Source: Blastobasis lacticolella
Taxonomy: Eukaryota; Arthropoda; Insecta; Lepidoptera; Blastobasidae
Direction: 5' to 3'
Assembly: GCA_905147135.1 (NCBI GenBank)
Contig: LR990067.1
Location: 3,348,001 to 3,412,000 of the forward strand
Length of the DNA: 64,000 nt
Every line of letters starts with the position of its first letter. Position 1 is the first letter of the stretch. Made by a program: the position numbers and the translations under genes. Of this stretch, positions 1 through 10,606 are shown piece by piece. The notes under the pieces are model-generated. The model searched no databases and was not told where the DNA came from. It saw only the letters and a list, made by a program, of their open reading frames with translations.

Positions 1-144
1 TTAAAGTTGGCATTTAAAATATATTTTTGGCCTTAAGACAACTTGTGATGAGATAAAACTAGTTCACAAAACTATCTTAAAGTATATGGACTTACTTACA
101 CTACAATAGAATCAGGAAATATTAGAGAAATAAAGGTTTATTAC

Positions 145-247
145 CAGCAAGTGAGGCAGGCTTCAACTCCACCTTTTTGCCAGCTAGATTCGCCGCTATG
201 AGCAATTTTAGCGTTGCCGTGTTGTTATCGTTTGTATAAATCCTCAT
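145..247 (-). CDS. First coding exon, GST-N-like start; candidate cytosolic methionyl-tRNA synthetase (partial)
   Basis: Read on the minus strand, an ATG at 247-245 opens 34 codons plus one base, ending at 145 before a GT donor (GTAATA). The peptide starts MRIYTNDNN and continues with a TLKLLIAANLAG segment followed by KKVELKP. This beta-alpha-beta opening is the pattern of the GST-N-like domain at the start of animal cytosolic MetRS, which helps anchor the enzyme in the multi-synthetase complex; eEF1-gamma starts in a similar way. The remaining exons would lie beyond the left edge. The promoter would lie at about 248-410. The donor is weak beyond GT. Identity rests on one 34-residue exon, so it is a best guess; the exon itself looks real because its coding pattern, ATG and donor agree. 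Confidence 0.5.
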
Positions 248-413
248 TTTCACTAATAAATAAATGAAATAAAGTAATAATAAATATTAAAATTATTCAG
301 GATAAGATTTTAGATATAACCTCCGAAAACTCGCATGACATGACAGACAGATGAGACAGACAATAAAAGTTGACAAGTGGCCTAAAGGCTGTTTACATCA
401 AAGTTGATCAAAG
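248..413 (-). promoter_or_regulatory. Presumed promoter and 5' UTR of the GST-N-like (MetRS-like) gene
   Basis: AT-rich stretch immediately upstream of the minus-strand ATG at 247. No clear TATA box is seen. It ends where the tandem repeats begin, so the upstream control region of this gene is short or has been interrupted by the repeat array. Confidence 0.3.
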
Positions 414-439
414 TTAATGACGTAACGATCTTTGTAAAC

Positions 440-775
440 GCATTGAATGAACGGAATCGCTATTTGTACATCGTACACTGAATGAAATCCGCTTAAGACC
501 GGGTGAATGACGTACAGAAAAGACCGAAAGCAGGTGACAGCAGATGTCAACTATCAAATCGCTATTCGGAATCGCTATTTGTACATCGTACACTGAATGA
601 AATCCGCTTAAGACCGGGTGAATGACGTACAGAAAAGACCGAAAGCAGGTGACAGCAGATGTCAACTATCAAATCGCTATTTGTACATCGTACACTGAAT
701 GAAATCCGCTTAAGACCGGGTGAATGATGTACACGAAAGAGCCGAAAGCAGGTGACAGTGACAGCTATTCTATGA
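440..775. repeat. Short tandem array of a MITE-end-derived unit (three copies)
   Basis: Three tandem copies begin at about 454, 569 and 671, with periods of about 115 and 103 bp. Each starts with CGCTATTTGTACATCGTACA and continues with a block including GAATGAAATCCGC and AGACCGGGTGAATGA. The third copy passes directly into the 13-kb unit. The opening motif is also the terminal motif of the MITE at the right end of each large unit. Confidence 0.85.
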
Positions 776-780
776 CAGGC

Positions 781-981
781 GACAGGAGGTGGTCGTACGT
801 GCGTGAGGAACGACATCATCGCGCAAGACCTCCGTAGTCCGGCAGATGACAAATTCGTCCGTATGTTGGCGCGTCAAATATTCGATCCTAACGATCACGG
901 GCGCGACCACACGTCAACGGCATCGCCCCGCACCATGCCCCGCGAGCTGCTGCGTTCCCCGTCCTTGAACGGGTGAGCCGG
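781..981 (+). other. Exon-like ORF at unit start, copy 1 (unrecognised)
   Basis: An open frame of about 65 codons ends in TGA at the GGGTGAGCC around 971-975. The peptide includes RNDIIAQDLRSPADDKF and MPRELLRSPSLNG, which looks more like a real protein than random translation. It could end at the TGA, with a GC-rich 3' UTR and the AATAAA near 1398, or be spliced at the overlapping GTGAGC donor. No upstream exon is visible because the duplication boundary cuts it off. No family was recognised. Confidence 0.25.
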
Positions 982-1934
982 CCTCCGCTCCCCGTTAACT
1001 ATCGGCACATCACGACTGCCTCCACTGGAAAGCGGTCACCCAAAGTTTGTCCCATCCTAGATGCAGCCTGGACACGGGGACCGACTCACAGGCGCGCAGA
1101 CCTCCCGACAAGTTCTTTAATCTGCAGACGAATAAGAAATTCCATGCGCTCTGTTATACAGGGGGGTTAGAGCATACCAATGGGTGCAATTCAAAAGAAC
1201 TTAGACCAATCGAGAAAAGGCACCCGGGTGGCCTACAATACGAGTTCCATAAAAGGTTGGCGTGGTCTTCAAGTAAATCCATCCATAATGAATTCCGAAC
1301 AGGCTGGTTATGAACTGGACTAAGTTACCACAAAGTGTTATGACAGTGTCATCAGTGAACTCGTACAAAACAAACTAGATAATTGGTTGAAGTTCAATAA
1401 ACAATCTGTGTATTGAAGTGAATTTGATGTGACTTTCAACAGTGCATGAAATAGACTCATCATCGTTTGGGTTTGTTTCTAGTCAAGTCTACAAGTTTGT
1501 ATCTCTTACTAATTTAAACACATGCAATAGAACTATATATTTTGAGTCAATACAATAAAAATGTAGTAGAAAATATATATTGCTGTAATAAAATGATATA
1601 TGCCCCTGGTCTACAGAGGTATTATCTTGCATAAAATTAGTCACAACAAGCTCTTTAAGCAAAAGAGTACTTATTTATTATTATTTATGTTTTACATAGT
1701 GTTTGTTAATGTTTAGACATACCTACAAACAGTATACATATTATGACATTAATCGACTTTCATAGTAACCTCCGATAGCTGATATACATACCTTTTCCTT
1801 ACAAATTAATTTTTTATGAAATGATTACTAGGTTGATTACTTTATATTGCTATTTATTTAATAAGAAAAAAATAAAAAAACTTTTTATAAACATGATTTA
1901 TTTTATGTTTACACCACAGTAATGAGGCTCCAAT

Positions 1935-2180
1935 GGAGCGTTGGTGGCAGAGTAGTTAAGGTATCTTAATCATAAGTGAGAGCTACCGGCTTCAAATCCC
2001 ACTGCGTACCAATGACACTTTTCTGCATTATGTACATTAGTTGAATATCAACTGATGCTCTTATGGTGGTGGAAAATATAGTGATGAACACAGACAGACA
2101 GACAGTCACAAAGGTCAGATGGGAGTTGCTCATGATGAGATCATGGTCAAGGCAGGTTAATATAAACCATCCAAGAGGAG
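1935..2180 (+). mobile_element. SINE-A relic (tRNA-headed), copy 1
   Basis: Degenerate tRNA-like head with a recognisable B-box (CTTCAAATCCCACTGCG) followed by the family body (ACATTAGTTGAAT, GGAGGTCAGATGG-like and GGATCATGGTCAAGGC-like blocks). The same element is at 14975-15220 and 28016-28261. Confidence 0.7.
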
Positions 2181-2919
2181 AGAGAAGAAAGAATTAGAAT
2201 AATCAAGCATTGATTTATAATTATACATACCTACACACACACACTCAAGCCCATATGCCATAGGGGTAGGCAGATACTATTGAGTGCCACATGCTACAAT
2301 CCTGAAACACCACTCTTGCAGCCTAGGGGCCATCTGCCGACCATTCTTTCTGTGATGTCTATCTGATTACTTAAATATAATTTACTGATAAGTTTGAGAT
2401 ATAACATATAGATCACTTCATAAAATCTCCCACAGTTATTATCCATGTGCAGTTTGGATCTTTGTGAATATTCAACTATTCACATTTATCCAGGGCTAAA
2501 AGTATAGATCCCTAAAAATAAATAGTGTAGCTCCCTATTAAATCAGGTTAGTATTTTTCCTCTAAAATACAGTAATAGTAAATTGAAACAAATAAAATCA
2601 ACTTGTGCCACATAGTCAGGTAGAGTATTATGTAGATTTACCTAAGAATTCAAGTATTATTGGCTTAACATTCCTTCAAAGCTCTATCCCAAATTTCTTA
2701 AATTGTATTTTCCGCACTTGAGGTTCATTTAAATATCCTTGTTTCTTTGATGCCGTATTTACACACATACACATATTTTTTTTGGAACAGGTATGCCAAA
2801 AAAACAACAACTACCATATTATTGAGAATTTTATTTAGTTTGCTATTTTGTTCATTCTTGAGGATCATGATCATTTTTACTATATTTTTAGTTTTATATT
2901 TACATAACTCCTCCAACTC

Positions 2920-3210
2920 CTCCTAAACGGCTGGACTGATCTGGAAAATTTAAGTGTATACTTGACAACTCAAGTATACACTTACTCGAACCCGGTAGAT
3001 AGCGTCGTGAGCGCTTTTTCATGAAAAACAATTTGCATAACAATTGGCAACATTGACAACATTTCAAAATTGGAATAATATAGACTTAAAAATTTGAAGT
3101 ATTTAAACTGGTCTGAAAAAAATGATTAAAAATAATAATTTTGATATGGAAAGAGCAGAACACCACGCGGGATGAAGTCGCGCTGGGCCAGCTAGTTATA
3201 GTAGGTATAA
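2920..3210 (-). mobile_element. Dispersed repeat fragment, copy 1
   Basis: Read on the minus strand it begins with CTAGCTGGCCCAGCGCGACT and ends near a block about a target in GGCTGGACTGATCTGG, the two ends of a repeat common in Lepidoptera, probably derived from a non-LTR or similar element. It contains a perfect 14-bp hairpin at about 2951-2982. Copies at about 15960-16250 and 29001-29291. Confidence 0.45.
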
Positions 3211-4722
3211 TAATCGCATGCTCCTTGCTAGTCCCTATCTAGAAGTTCAGTTTCAAAATGTGGCTGATTTCGTCCTCAACATTTGGTTTGGTGCATTTGC
3301 AGCCGGCCGCTGACAAACACCAGCACAACGTTCTTCGTAATGTAGCTTCGTGTAATAGCGCACAGTGATTTTCTTTTCTTTACTGGCTAGCGCCATCGAC
3401 GATCTCTGCTAAGCTAAACCCCAAAATGGTCATGTCTTGTTGCCCTGCGAGATATGACTCACAGAGATTGTAATAATACGGCTGAGTTCCTACGTAATGC
3501 AGTACGTTGCAGTAGCAGACTGAATTTTTGCCGTAGTAGTTTCCTTTCGTTTCAGCACGGAAGTTTATTATTGTCAACGCAATAATCTGCAATGTTTCGG
3601 TGTGTTTACAGTATTTACTGTGTGGCTATATAGAAACTGCCAATTTCAATGTAAAAGGGTAGGGATACTGTTGAAATCGAGGAATAAAGTTACGGAAAAT
3701 AAGGAAATTTGGAAAAAGGGAATAATAGGATTTATCGGTTCGATTTATCTGGATTTATCACTTATGGGAAAGGCAAAGGGACCTAGCCCATACAGCCAAG
3801 TCTTCCTTTATGAACTGTAATGCAAAAATATGTCCCAGCTTTAGGGACTCTGCTGAAAATATAATGTTCAATAACGCTTATTTCAAGGCTGCAGCTATTT
3901 CATGTTTTCAGTGGTCCTCGGCAAAAGTTTCGTCAAACATGTGGAGTATGCTAATTTGGTAGACGCTCTACATTCTCGCCTATTAGTGATGTAAAATGCG
4001 TCGATAGGTATGATATCGATTCATCGGTGTAATATCGCTAACCAGGTACTTTCTGCTGCTGGTCAAGTGTACCCCGAACCTATTACGGGAAAAAGCACTA
4101 GAAACATAAATATAAAATCAATACATCGGTCATCGGATACATCAATATTTTTTCTGCGTAGCAGAACTGTATATAAAAAACTGTCTGTGTATGCATATTG
4201 TACATTTTGTTGGTAGTCGGTAAATTTACTTCTTTGCAAATTTTGTACATTTTTGGATTGACCTAAGAGAGAAGATTGACTATAAAGAATCACACTGATG
4301 TGATTCAGCACAAGGCGAGATGACAACAAATAATCGAATGAATATCTCTACTTAGTCTATAAAATAGGCGAGACATGCCAAACATGCACGGATATACAGA
4401 AATACTCTCTCTACATTCTCGTGATCCCGCGGAATGACGAACATGGATGCTATAGATATATTGCGTGGATTGTCGATTTACATACCTATAAAATATTTTT
4501 ATATTTATGTAAAAATATTTATCAGTTACTTAGTCTAATGTTTTCAATTTCTTGTTTTTGGGGATGCGACGACCCACCGACATGATGGTAATGAATTTTG
4601 TAACGTTACGTCTTTTAGGAGAATGACGAAAGCCAAGCCAAATAATTAGGAGTGAAAAGGAAACAAGAAAATTCATTCGGTGTTAAAAACACCTTATTTT
4701 AATAATAATGATTATATTTCAG

Positions 4723-4821
4723 TGGGTGCGACCACTGCACCTAAAGGGGCCGCTGAGGCCGGGGCGACTGGAGGCGTCGGGACGGCCGGGGCGGGGGCGG
4801 CGGCGGCGGCTTCGGCGGCTT

Positions 4822-4854
<33 letters not shown>

Positions 4855-4913
4855 TAGCGGCGGCGGTGGCGGCGGCGGCGGCGGCGGCGGTGGCGGCGTC
4901 GTTTGCCTGTTGA
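4723..4913 (+). other. Glycine-rich exon-like segment with GGC repeat, copy 1
   Basis: A splice-acceptor-like ATTTCAG precedes a GC-rich block in strongly AT-rich surroundings. One frame gives a glycine-rich stretch with GGFGGFGG and GRDGRGG motifs, but stop codons interrupt that frame near the acceptor; another gives polyalanine and is a shadow. It is similar in sequence to the minus-strand segment 5110-5265 (shared core around GGCCGGGGC). It is read here as a decayed paralogous last exon. Equivalent segments at 17763-17959 and 30804-30997 differ only in the number of GGC triplets. Confidence 0.35.
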
Positions 4914-5109
4914 TTATAGGAAATTGAAATATAATTACTATAATATGATCGAGCAGGACATTATCAGGGGTAGACTACGAGTCTCGCAAACATTTTCAGT
5001 GGGGGTTTTACGTAGAAAGTTTGAAATGTGAAATGACATTTTGGCTCCTGTACCGAGGAGTATTGTTCCATATGAATAGAAAGAAAAATAATTAAATTTA
5101 TCTTCAGAA

Positions 5110-5265
5110 TTATAAAATATATACATAGCCGCGAGGTCCTCCGCTGCCTCGGCCGCCACGATTGCGGTCGCCCCTGCCGCGGTCGCCCCTGCCGCGGCCG
5201 CGCCTGTTACGGCCTCTGTAGCCCCGGCCCCAGTGGGACCCGGGACAAAACGGGCATTCACAATA
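5110..5265 (-). other. RG-rich terminal-exon-like ORF, copy 1
   Basis: On the minus strand an acceptor (TATCCACAG) is followed by 51 codons in one frame and a TAA at 5112-5110. The peptide starts YCECPFCPGSHWGRGY, a small Cys cluster, then runs into RGRGD and RGGRG repeats and ends in YVYIL. RG-rich tails of this kind bind RNA in many ribonucleoproteins, but the specific family is not recognised. It is convergent with, and homologous to, the segment at 4723-4913. No upstream exon was found. Copies at 18156-18311 and 31194-31349. Confidence 0.4.
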
Positions 5266-6085
5266 CTGTGGATATAGATTGCTTACGTTAGATATATTAT
5301 ATAGTCACATCATAATCAATTATTCCAGTGACATAATTACGAAAGCAAAAATGACGGAAGTTATAACTAGTGTTACATTCGCAAAATCACGCTGTAATAT
5401 GCAGCGAATGACTAGCAGTACCGTAGTGTGATAAAACGTTCGCCTGGTATCCTAACCCTACCCCTACCCTTAGCCTACAGTGCAATACAGTACCCTACTT
5501 CTACTTACAGTACCATAGCCTAGCTCTAGGTCAAGATTCTGGTCCAGATTCCGGAGCTGGACCGAAATTTGACTATACATAGATACTATAATCGTATTAA
5601 TAAACTGTAAATCAATAAATAAACTGCTAAGGGCGCTACTAAAACCACTTCATCCTAGTAGTATGCTTTGATTTATAATTACGTACTTACAAGTAACATT
5701 TCCAGTTTCCTGTAGATCTGTGAATATGGAAAGTTTGGTTAGTTTAACTTTTAAAGTTGTAGATAAATAAGAAAAACAATCTGGCCTACCCCATACGGTA
5801 TGGGCATGAATGTGTACCCATGTATGTTTCTTTAAACCAATGAGGTGGCAAACAAGTTTACGGCTGCCTAATGGTAATAGTACACAGTCTAGGTATAAAG
5901 AAATAAGAAGCCCATTGTAGAGGTTTTGTATCATACATTTTTCTATCGCGCGCGTATAATGATGGGACCTGTCAGAATGAGCTTCTACGACTTTGAGGTC
6001 CAAGGATACAATGAAGTACCAAAATGTACAATAAGATAGGCAATAGACATGCAGAAAAATATTGATGTATCTATTTTAGACGAAC

Positions 6086-6170
6086 ACTTTTTGATGCCTA
6101 CCATATTCCTCTTACTAAACTAGAACACTTTTTGATGCCTACCATATCCCTCCTACTAAACAAGAATTGC
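6086..6170. repeat. Two-copy ~41-bp direct repeat
   Basis: GAACACTTTTTGATGCCTAC followed by CATAT and CCTC occurs twice back to back at about 6086 and 6124. Present also in copies 2 (about 19132) and 3 (about 32170). Confidence 0.7.
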
Positions 6171-6264
6171 GAGAATGAGAGGTGAGAGTTGAATGGGTTC
6201 GATCAGTCTCAGGGATAATCAATATTTAAAAAACATCGATGTTGACATAGATAAATATCGAAAT

Positions 6265-6487
6265 AATAAATAATAATAATAAATATTCGTGGACAAATTC
6301 ACATAGCGCAATCTAGCCCCAAACTAAGCAAAGCTTGTACTATGGGTGCTAAAACAACTGATATACTACTTAAATACTTTTTAAATACATATTTTTTTAA
6401 ATTCATCATTTCAATTTCTGCCCGGTCGGGAATCGAACTCGGGACCTCTTGCGTGCATGTTGACCATTGAACCACTCAGGTCGTCAA
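6265..6487 (-). mobile_element. SINE-B (tRNA-headed), copy 1
   Basis: Reverse orientation. The tail TTCGTGGACAAATTCACA and the block about ATCTAGCCCCAAACTAAGCA lead to a tRNA-like head with B-box complement GGGAATCGAACTCGGGACC. The head resembles a tRNA T-arm but is not a functional tRNA gene. Copies at 19311-19533 and 32349-32571. Confidence 0.8.
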
Positions 6488-7974
6488 ATGAAACATCGAT
6501 GTCTAAATAAAAACATCGATGTTTATCCGCTAAACATCGATGTATGTCTATCGTCCCTATCGGCATTCGGCAAGCAAATGCACGTATGCACAGATTCCAC
6601 TCGCTCGGTAGGGTTTGGGTAGTAAGTCCATGGTAGAGAGTATAGTGCGCTCTATGTCCATGTGTTCTCTTGTTGTATTCTAACCAGTGTTGCCAGATCG
6701 TACCTTTTGTTACGATTTGCGTACTATTTGACCGTGTATCGTACCTTTGGCGTACTCTGCTGGACATCGTACTATTTCGTACGTTTTAGCCGTTGAATCC
6801 CGAAATACAAAGTTTTACTGAAAGAGCGGTCACTTTGCCTTTCCTTCCCGCAAAATACCGTAAAGTAAGGAAAGAAAGTGTTAATTTTGACAAATTTTGC
6901 TACATTTTTGCTTACAGGCGCCACCTGCGATCAATGTCTTATCTGGTTACTGTCAAAATGACGCCGTTTCATTTAGAAGGACGGCAAACCGTACCTTTTC
7001 AGCCATTTTCGTACTATTTTATGAGCCCGAACGTACTTTTTTCAAAACTACTGCTGGTAACACTGATTCTAACTGTGACAGACAGATTCCTTCCATCCAT
7101 CCATCTCCAAGGTTTCCCGTTTTGTTTCGTAATTTTCGTGTGTGCAATTTACTGAATATTATCTAGAACTTTACCCAAAACTATATGGCGAACACACAAT
7201 ACAGCTAGTTGCACAATTTGGCTAAATTGACAAATTGTTCCAGTTGTCTGGCCTATCTTGAATGGCCCAGCCAATCTAATATCCAGCTTGTGCCCATCCA
7301 TAGGTTTAAATGTACAAAATATATTATTTATATAAAAACAAAAATAAAGCCAGCATCAAAATCTAGCAATAAACAATAGCCCAAATAAATTAAATACTTA
7401 GTCAACCAATAAGGAAGTAAACAGTTTTGAGAATCATTCATCACTATTACTCCAGATGTACTCCAGACATTAAAGCATGAATAGTTTGAATAGCAACAGC
7501 AAAGACATCAGATTTCCACAAGAAGAAGAAGCTATTAAATACAAAAATAGCCTAATCCACTAAAAATATATTGATTAAGGTTTATCTGGAGCATCAGACG
7601 ACAGAGGATAAAAGAGGTGGGAGACTTTCGAAATTTGGTGCTGGAGAACAATGAAAAGCATTATTATTATTATTCATGAACAGACAGGCAGTTGGAACAA
7701 CTGATATGTCTGTATCTCATTATCCTCAACCCATTGACATTCTCAATTAATGATGATTTTATTTAATAATTATTAAATTTCATTTCCTTTGGAACTTAGC
7801 TCAAGAAATTGTCTTAGGAAGGCAACCACTTTAATTTTTGTCTGCATTATGGATGTTCACTGACTTCACTAATAGTTACTTCATACTGGTTCTGCACATG
7901 AATTATTGCCTTGTTGTGTGGATATTTATGATTGTTTAGAACAATAAAATAATCATGGGTTTAGCAGATTAGGT

Positions 7975-8115
7975 AATTACTGCAGCAGAGTGACTGATAT
8001 TTACTAGCCGGGGAACCAGACCAGATTGGATCATGGTTACACATTCTATCGTCTGAGTATGCAGATTTCATTGCAATGTTTTCCCTCACCATAAGAGCAT
8101 CAATGTGTTCCACTA
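7975..8115 (-). mobile_element. SINE-A body fragment (reverse), copy 1
   Basis: Contains the complement of the SINE-A body (GATTGGATCATGGTTACACA, TTTTCCCTCACCATAAGAGC) and abuts the LINE remnant. Also in copies 2 (about 21021-21161) and 3 (about 34059-34199). Confidence 0.65.
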
Positions 8116-8119
8116 ATGC

Positions 8120-8760
8120 ACATTTTTTTACCACTGAGGCGGCAAACAAGCTTACGGCCTGCCTGATGGTAAACAGTCACCGCAGCCTATGGATGTTTGC
8201 AATACCAGGGGCATCACCCACGTGTCGCCGACCCTGTAAAAACCTTTTTATCCTTTTCTTGAAGAACTCCATGTTGTACTCTCCAGGGAAAACCTCTCCA
8301 GGTAGTTCATTCCACAACCTTAGTGGGAAAAAGTTCCTTTGGCACACACTGCACAGCAACTGCACAGTTTGTGTGGATGAACTCCATGATGGTGGCAAGC
8401 AGTGCAATGATAGAATGTAGCTGTAGGCATCATGTCAATCAGTTCTTCAGAACAAACACCATTGTACAAGCGGTAGAACACACAAAGGGAGGCGAAATCC
8501 CTCCGCTGACTCAGCAGCTCAATACCACTTGTGTGCATAGTATCATCGACAATTCTCACAGAGCGCTTTTGGATTGAGTCACAAGGACCAAGCTGATATG
8601 TCGGTGCTCCCGCGCATAGATGGTAGCAATACTCCAAATGGGGTCTGACTTAAGCCTTGTAAAGGAGAAGCTATTGCCCCGGCGTGAAGAATTGCTTTGT
8701 TCTGTTATGCACACCCAGACACTGTACCACAGTAATGTAACTACATATCTCACTTTCTAT
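8120..8760 (-). mobile_element. Non-LTR retrotransposon reverse transcriptase C-terminus, copy 1 (broken)
   Basis: Minus-strand translation in two frames gives the C-terminal region typical of Jockey/CR1-type insect LINE polymerases: RRDFASLCVFYRLYNGVCSE, then after a frameshift RLWNELPGEVFPGEYNMEFF and a FKKRIKRFLQG tail. Stops and at least one frameshift make it a pseudogene. Related fragments at 44563-44695, 61196-61365 and 63640-63957 show a high-copy family. Confidence 0.8.
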
Positions 8761-9010
8761 ATGTCAGCAATCTTACTGAGAATGAGAAATTGAACCTTTC
8801 CATGCCTCTTGGCCAGGTTGCTGGGATAAAATAATCAAAATATGACAGGTAAAACTATGGTGGTGTGGAAACCAGTGTACTTTTTTAGTTAGTTTCTCTT
8901 CTTCATCTTTTTATGACAAGCAGTAGGGAAACAGGGCAACCTGAGGGAAAGTGGTTACAGCTGTCTATGATCAATAGTATCACCCATGCCTTCGGTACTC
9001 CATCAAAACC

Positions 9011-9075
9011 GACAAGAACATAATAAATACTTACTCAATAATAATTATGTTCTTGTCGTAGGTAATAATTATTGA
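9011..9075. repeat. Nested palindromes, copy 1
   Basis: CGACAAGAACATAAT and its exact complement ATTATGTTCTTGTCG face each other, and a second inverted pair (ACTCAATAATAATTA / TAATAATTATTGAGT) overlaps them. Also in copies 2 (about 22058-22122) and 3 (about 35096-35160). Confidence 0.75.
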
Positions 9076-9324
9076 GTTCACCTTAATGGACCATGGAGAA
9101 TTCGTATTTACATAATATTTTGTCTCATACAATTAATTTTTTTTAGTTAAGGCAAACAAGCAAGCACCTACATGATTAACACCACCTCTGTAATATTAAA
9201 GTTTGGCTGGCTGCAGTTTGCTGTAAGGTGGAGAGTGCAGTTGGGCCTTACCTTACTTCTTAAAGTTCCTCAGTACCTGTATTGTCCCAGTAAGTATTAT
9301 TAGTAAAGTTACAGAAATTGTTTT

Positions 9325-9457
9325 ATAAATTTCGAGGGTGATTCTGGCGTGCAGCCTGGACTTGATAAAAAGTAGCCTGTGTCTTATTCCAGATCCTTAT
9401 CTAGCTACCTACCAAGTTTCATCCAAATCCGTTCATCCGTTTTGGCTTGAGAAACAA

Positions 9458-9490
<33 letters not shown>

Positions 9491-9525
9491 TACAAACTCA
9501 CATTTATAATATTAGTAGGCTGTAA
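9325..9525 (+). mobile_element. Dispersed repeat 3' tail with CA microsatellite, copy 1
   Basis: Contains ACCAAGTTTCATCCAAATCC, CCGTTTTGGCTTGAGAAACA, a CA repeat and AATATTAGTAGG, the usual 3' end of a very common insect retroelement tail. The CA run is longer here than in copies 2 (about 22372-22565) and 3 (about 35410-35600). Confidence 0.6.
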
Positions 9526-9571
9526 TAATGTTTGTCACATGTATATCATTACTTAATGACATTATTACTAA

Positions 9572-9885
9572 GGAGCGTCGGTGGCCGAATGGTTATCTGA
9601 CTCATAAGCGAGAGGTACTCGGTTCAAATCCCACTGCGGTCATGTACCAATGACTTCTTTTCTGTATTAGTACATTAGTTGAATGCTAACTGATACTCTA
9701 ATGGGAAAAAAAACGTCGTGATTAAACATTCAGTCCCCTGAATGTGGTACCATGATGCAATCTGGTCAGGTTCCACTGGTAGCAGAGTTATTAAATGAGT
9801 TACCAAATACTGAGTCAAAGTCAAGACGGACCCCGTGCCCTCGTGAGCAAGAGCACCACCGGGACATTAACGCCAACATTATTTT
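9572..9885 (+). mobile_element. SINE-A, near full length, copy 1
   Basis: Starts GGAGCGTCGGTGGCCGAATG with A-box-like and B-box-like (GGTTCAAATCC) promoter segments, then the family body, ending near AACGCCAACATTATT. Same in copy 2 at 22613-22926. In copy 3 the head is deleted. Confidence 0.85.
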
Positions 9886-10540
9886 TGTTGCAGGACTAAG
9901 TACCTGAAATAAATAACATTTAATTTATGTTCACAGTGTTGAGAGCCCTTAGTGATGGAATTGGAAGCGCCAGGACAGTGTGGACAAAATTACAATCCTG
10001 AATCCCAATAGAAGAAATTCAATAATTAATATTCAATGCTCACCAGTAAGCATTGAATATTAATTAAGATATACACAACACAGATACGGAAAGCTGACCC
10101 TGGGAGCAGCCGGGATTGACCGTCCGGATGATGATGATAATGATGATGATATTCACCACACAAACAATGAAAGCATTGCATTGGACAGTGTGTATTGGCG
10201 CTCATTAGTGCGGAGCGGAGCAGAGATCTATGCCCAGCATTGGACTAGTATAGGCTGATGATTATGATGATGAGGAGGTATCTATGCCTATGCAGAAGTT
10301 ACTTTGTGAGTATGTATTAAAAAAAAAAGAATTAGCTACTTTAATCTAACACTCATAACACAAGCTTTGCTTCCTAGCATATTTATTTATAACCTCCCCT
10401 TTCGTGAGAGAGGCCTTGAGTCCTGCAGTAGACTGCTATGGGTTGTGATGATTAATAGGAACATGTAATATTAGTTAGTTTGACATTGATTAAACTTGCA
10501 TGTTGTAACTTATGACTATGTTTTTACAGTGTGTGGTAGA

Positions 10541-10606
10541 ACCCATGAAATATAACGAGATGATATTAAGCATGCGTGCGTTGCGGCATCGGCGATAGTT
10601 AGTTCG
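10541..10606 (+). other. Candidate terminal exon, copy 1 (unrecognised)
   Basis: A good acceptor (polypyrimidine ATGTTTTTACAG) is followed by 22 codons and TAG: CVVEPMKYNEMILSMRALRH plus RR. A GC-rich stretch and an AATAAA near 10966 follow, as in a 3' UTR. No upstream partner exon was identified, so this may be chance or a gene fragment. Also at about 23582-23647 and 36541-36606. Confidence 0.25.

Noticed and set aside
3380..3592. 70-codon minus-strand ORF repeated in all units
   Set aside because: Composition is mildly protein-like, but no domain, signal peptide or splice partner is visible; support is insufficient.
4680..4913. Polyalanine-rich ORF of 77-79 codons over the GGC repeat
   Set aside because: It is the frame shadow of a GGC run and has no domain, start context or independent support; the segment is described instead as an exon-like GC island.
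6411..6767. 118-codon minus-strand ORF
   Set aside because: Its C-terminus is SINE-B sequence and the rest shows no recognisable domain or splice context.
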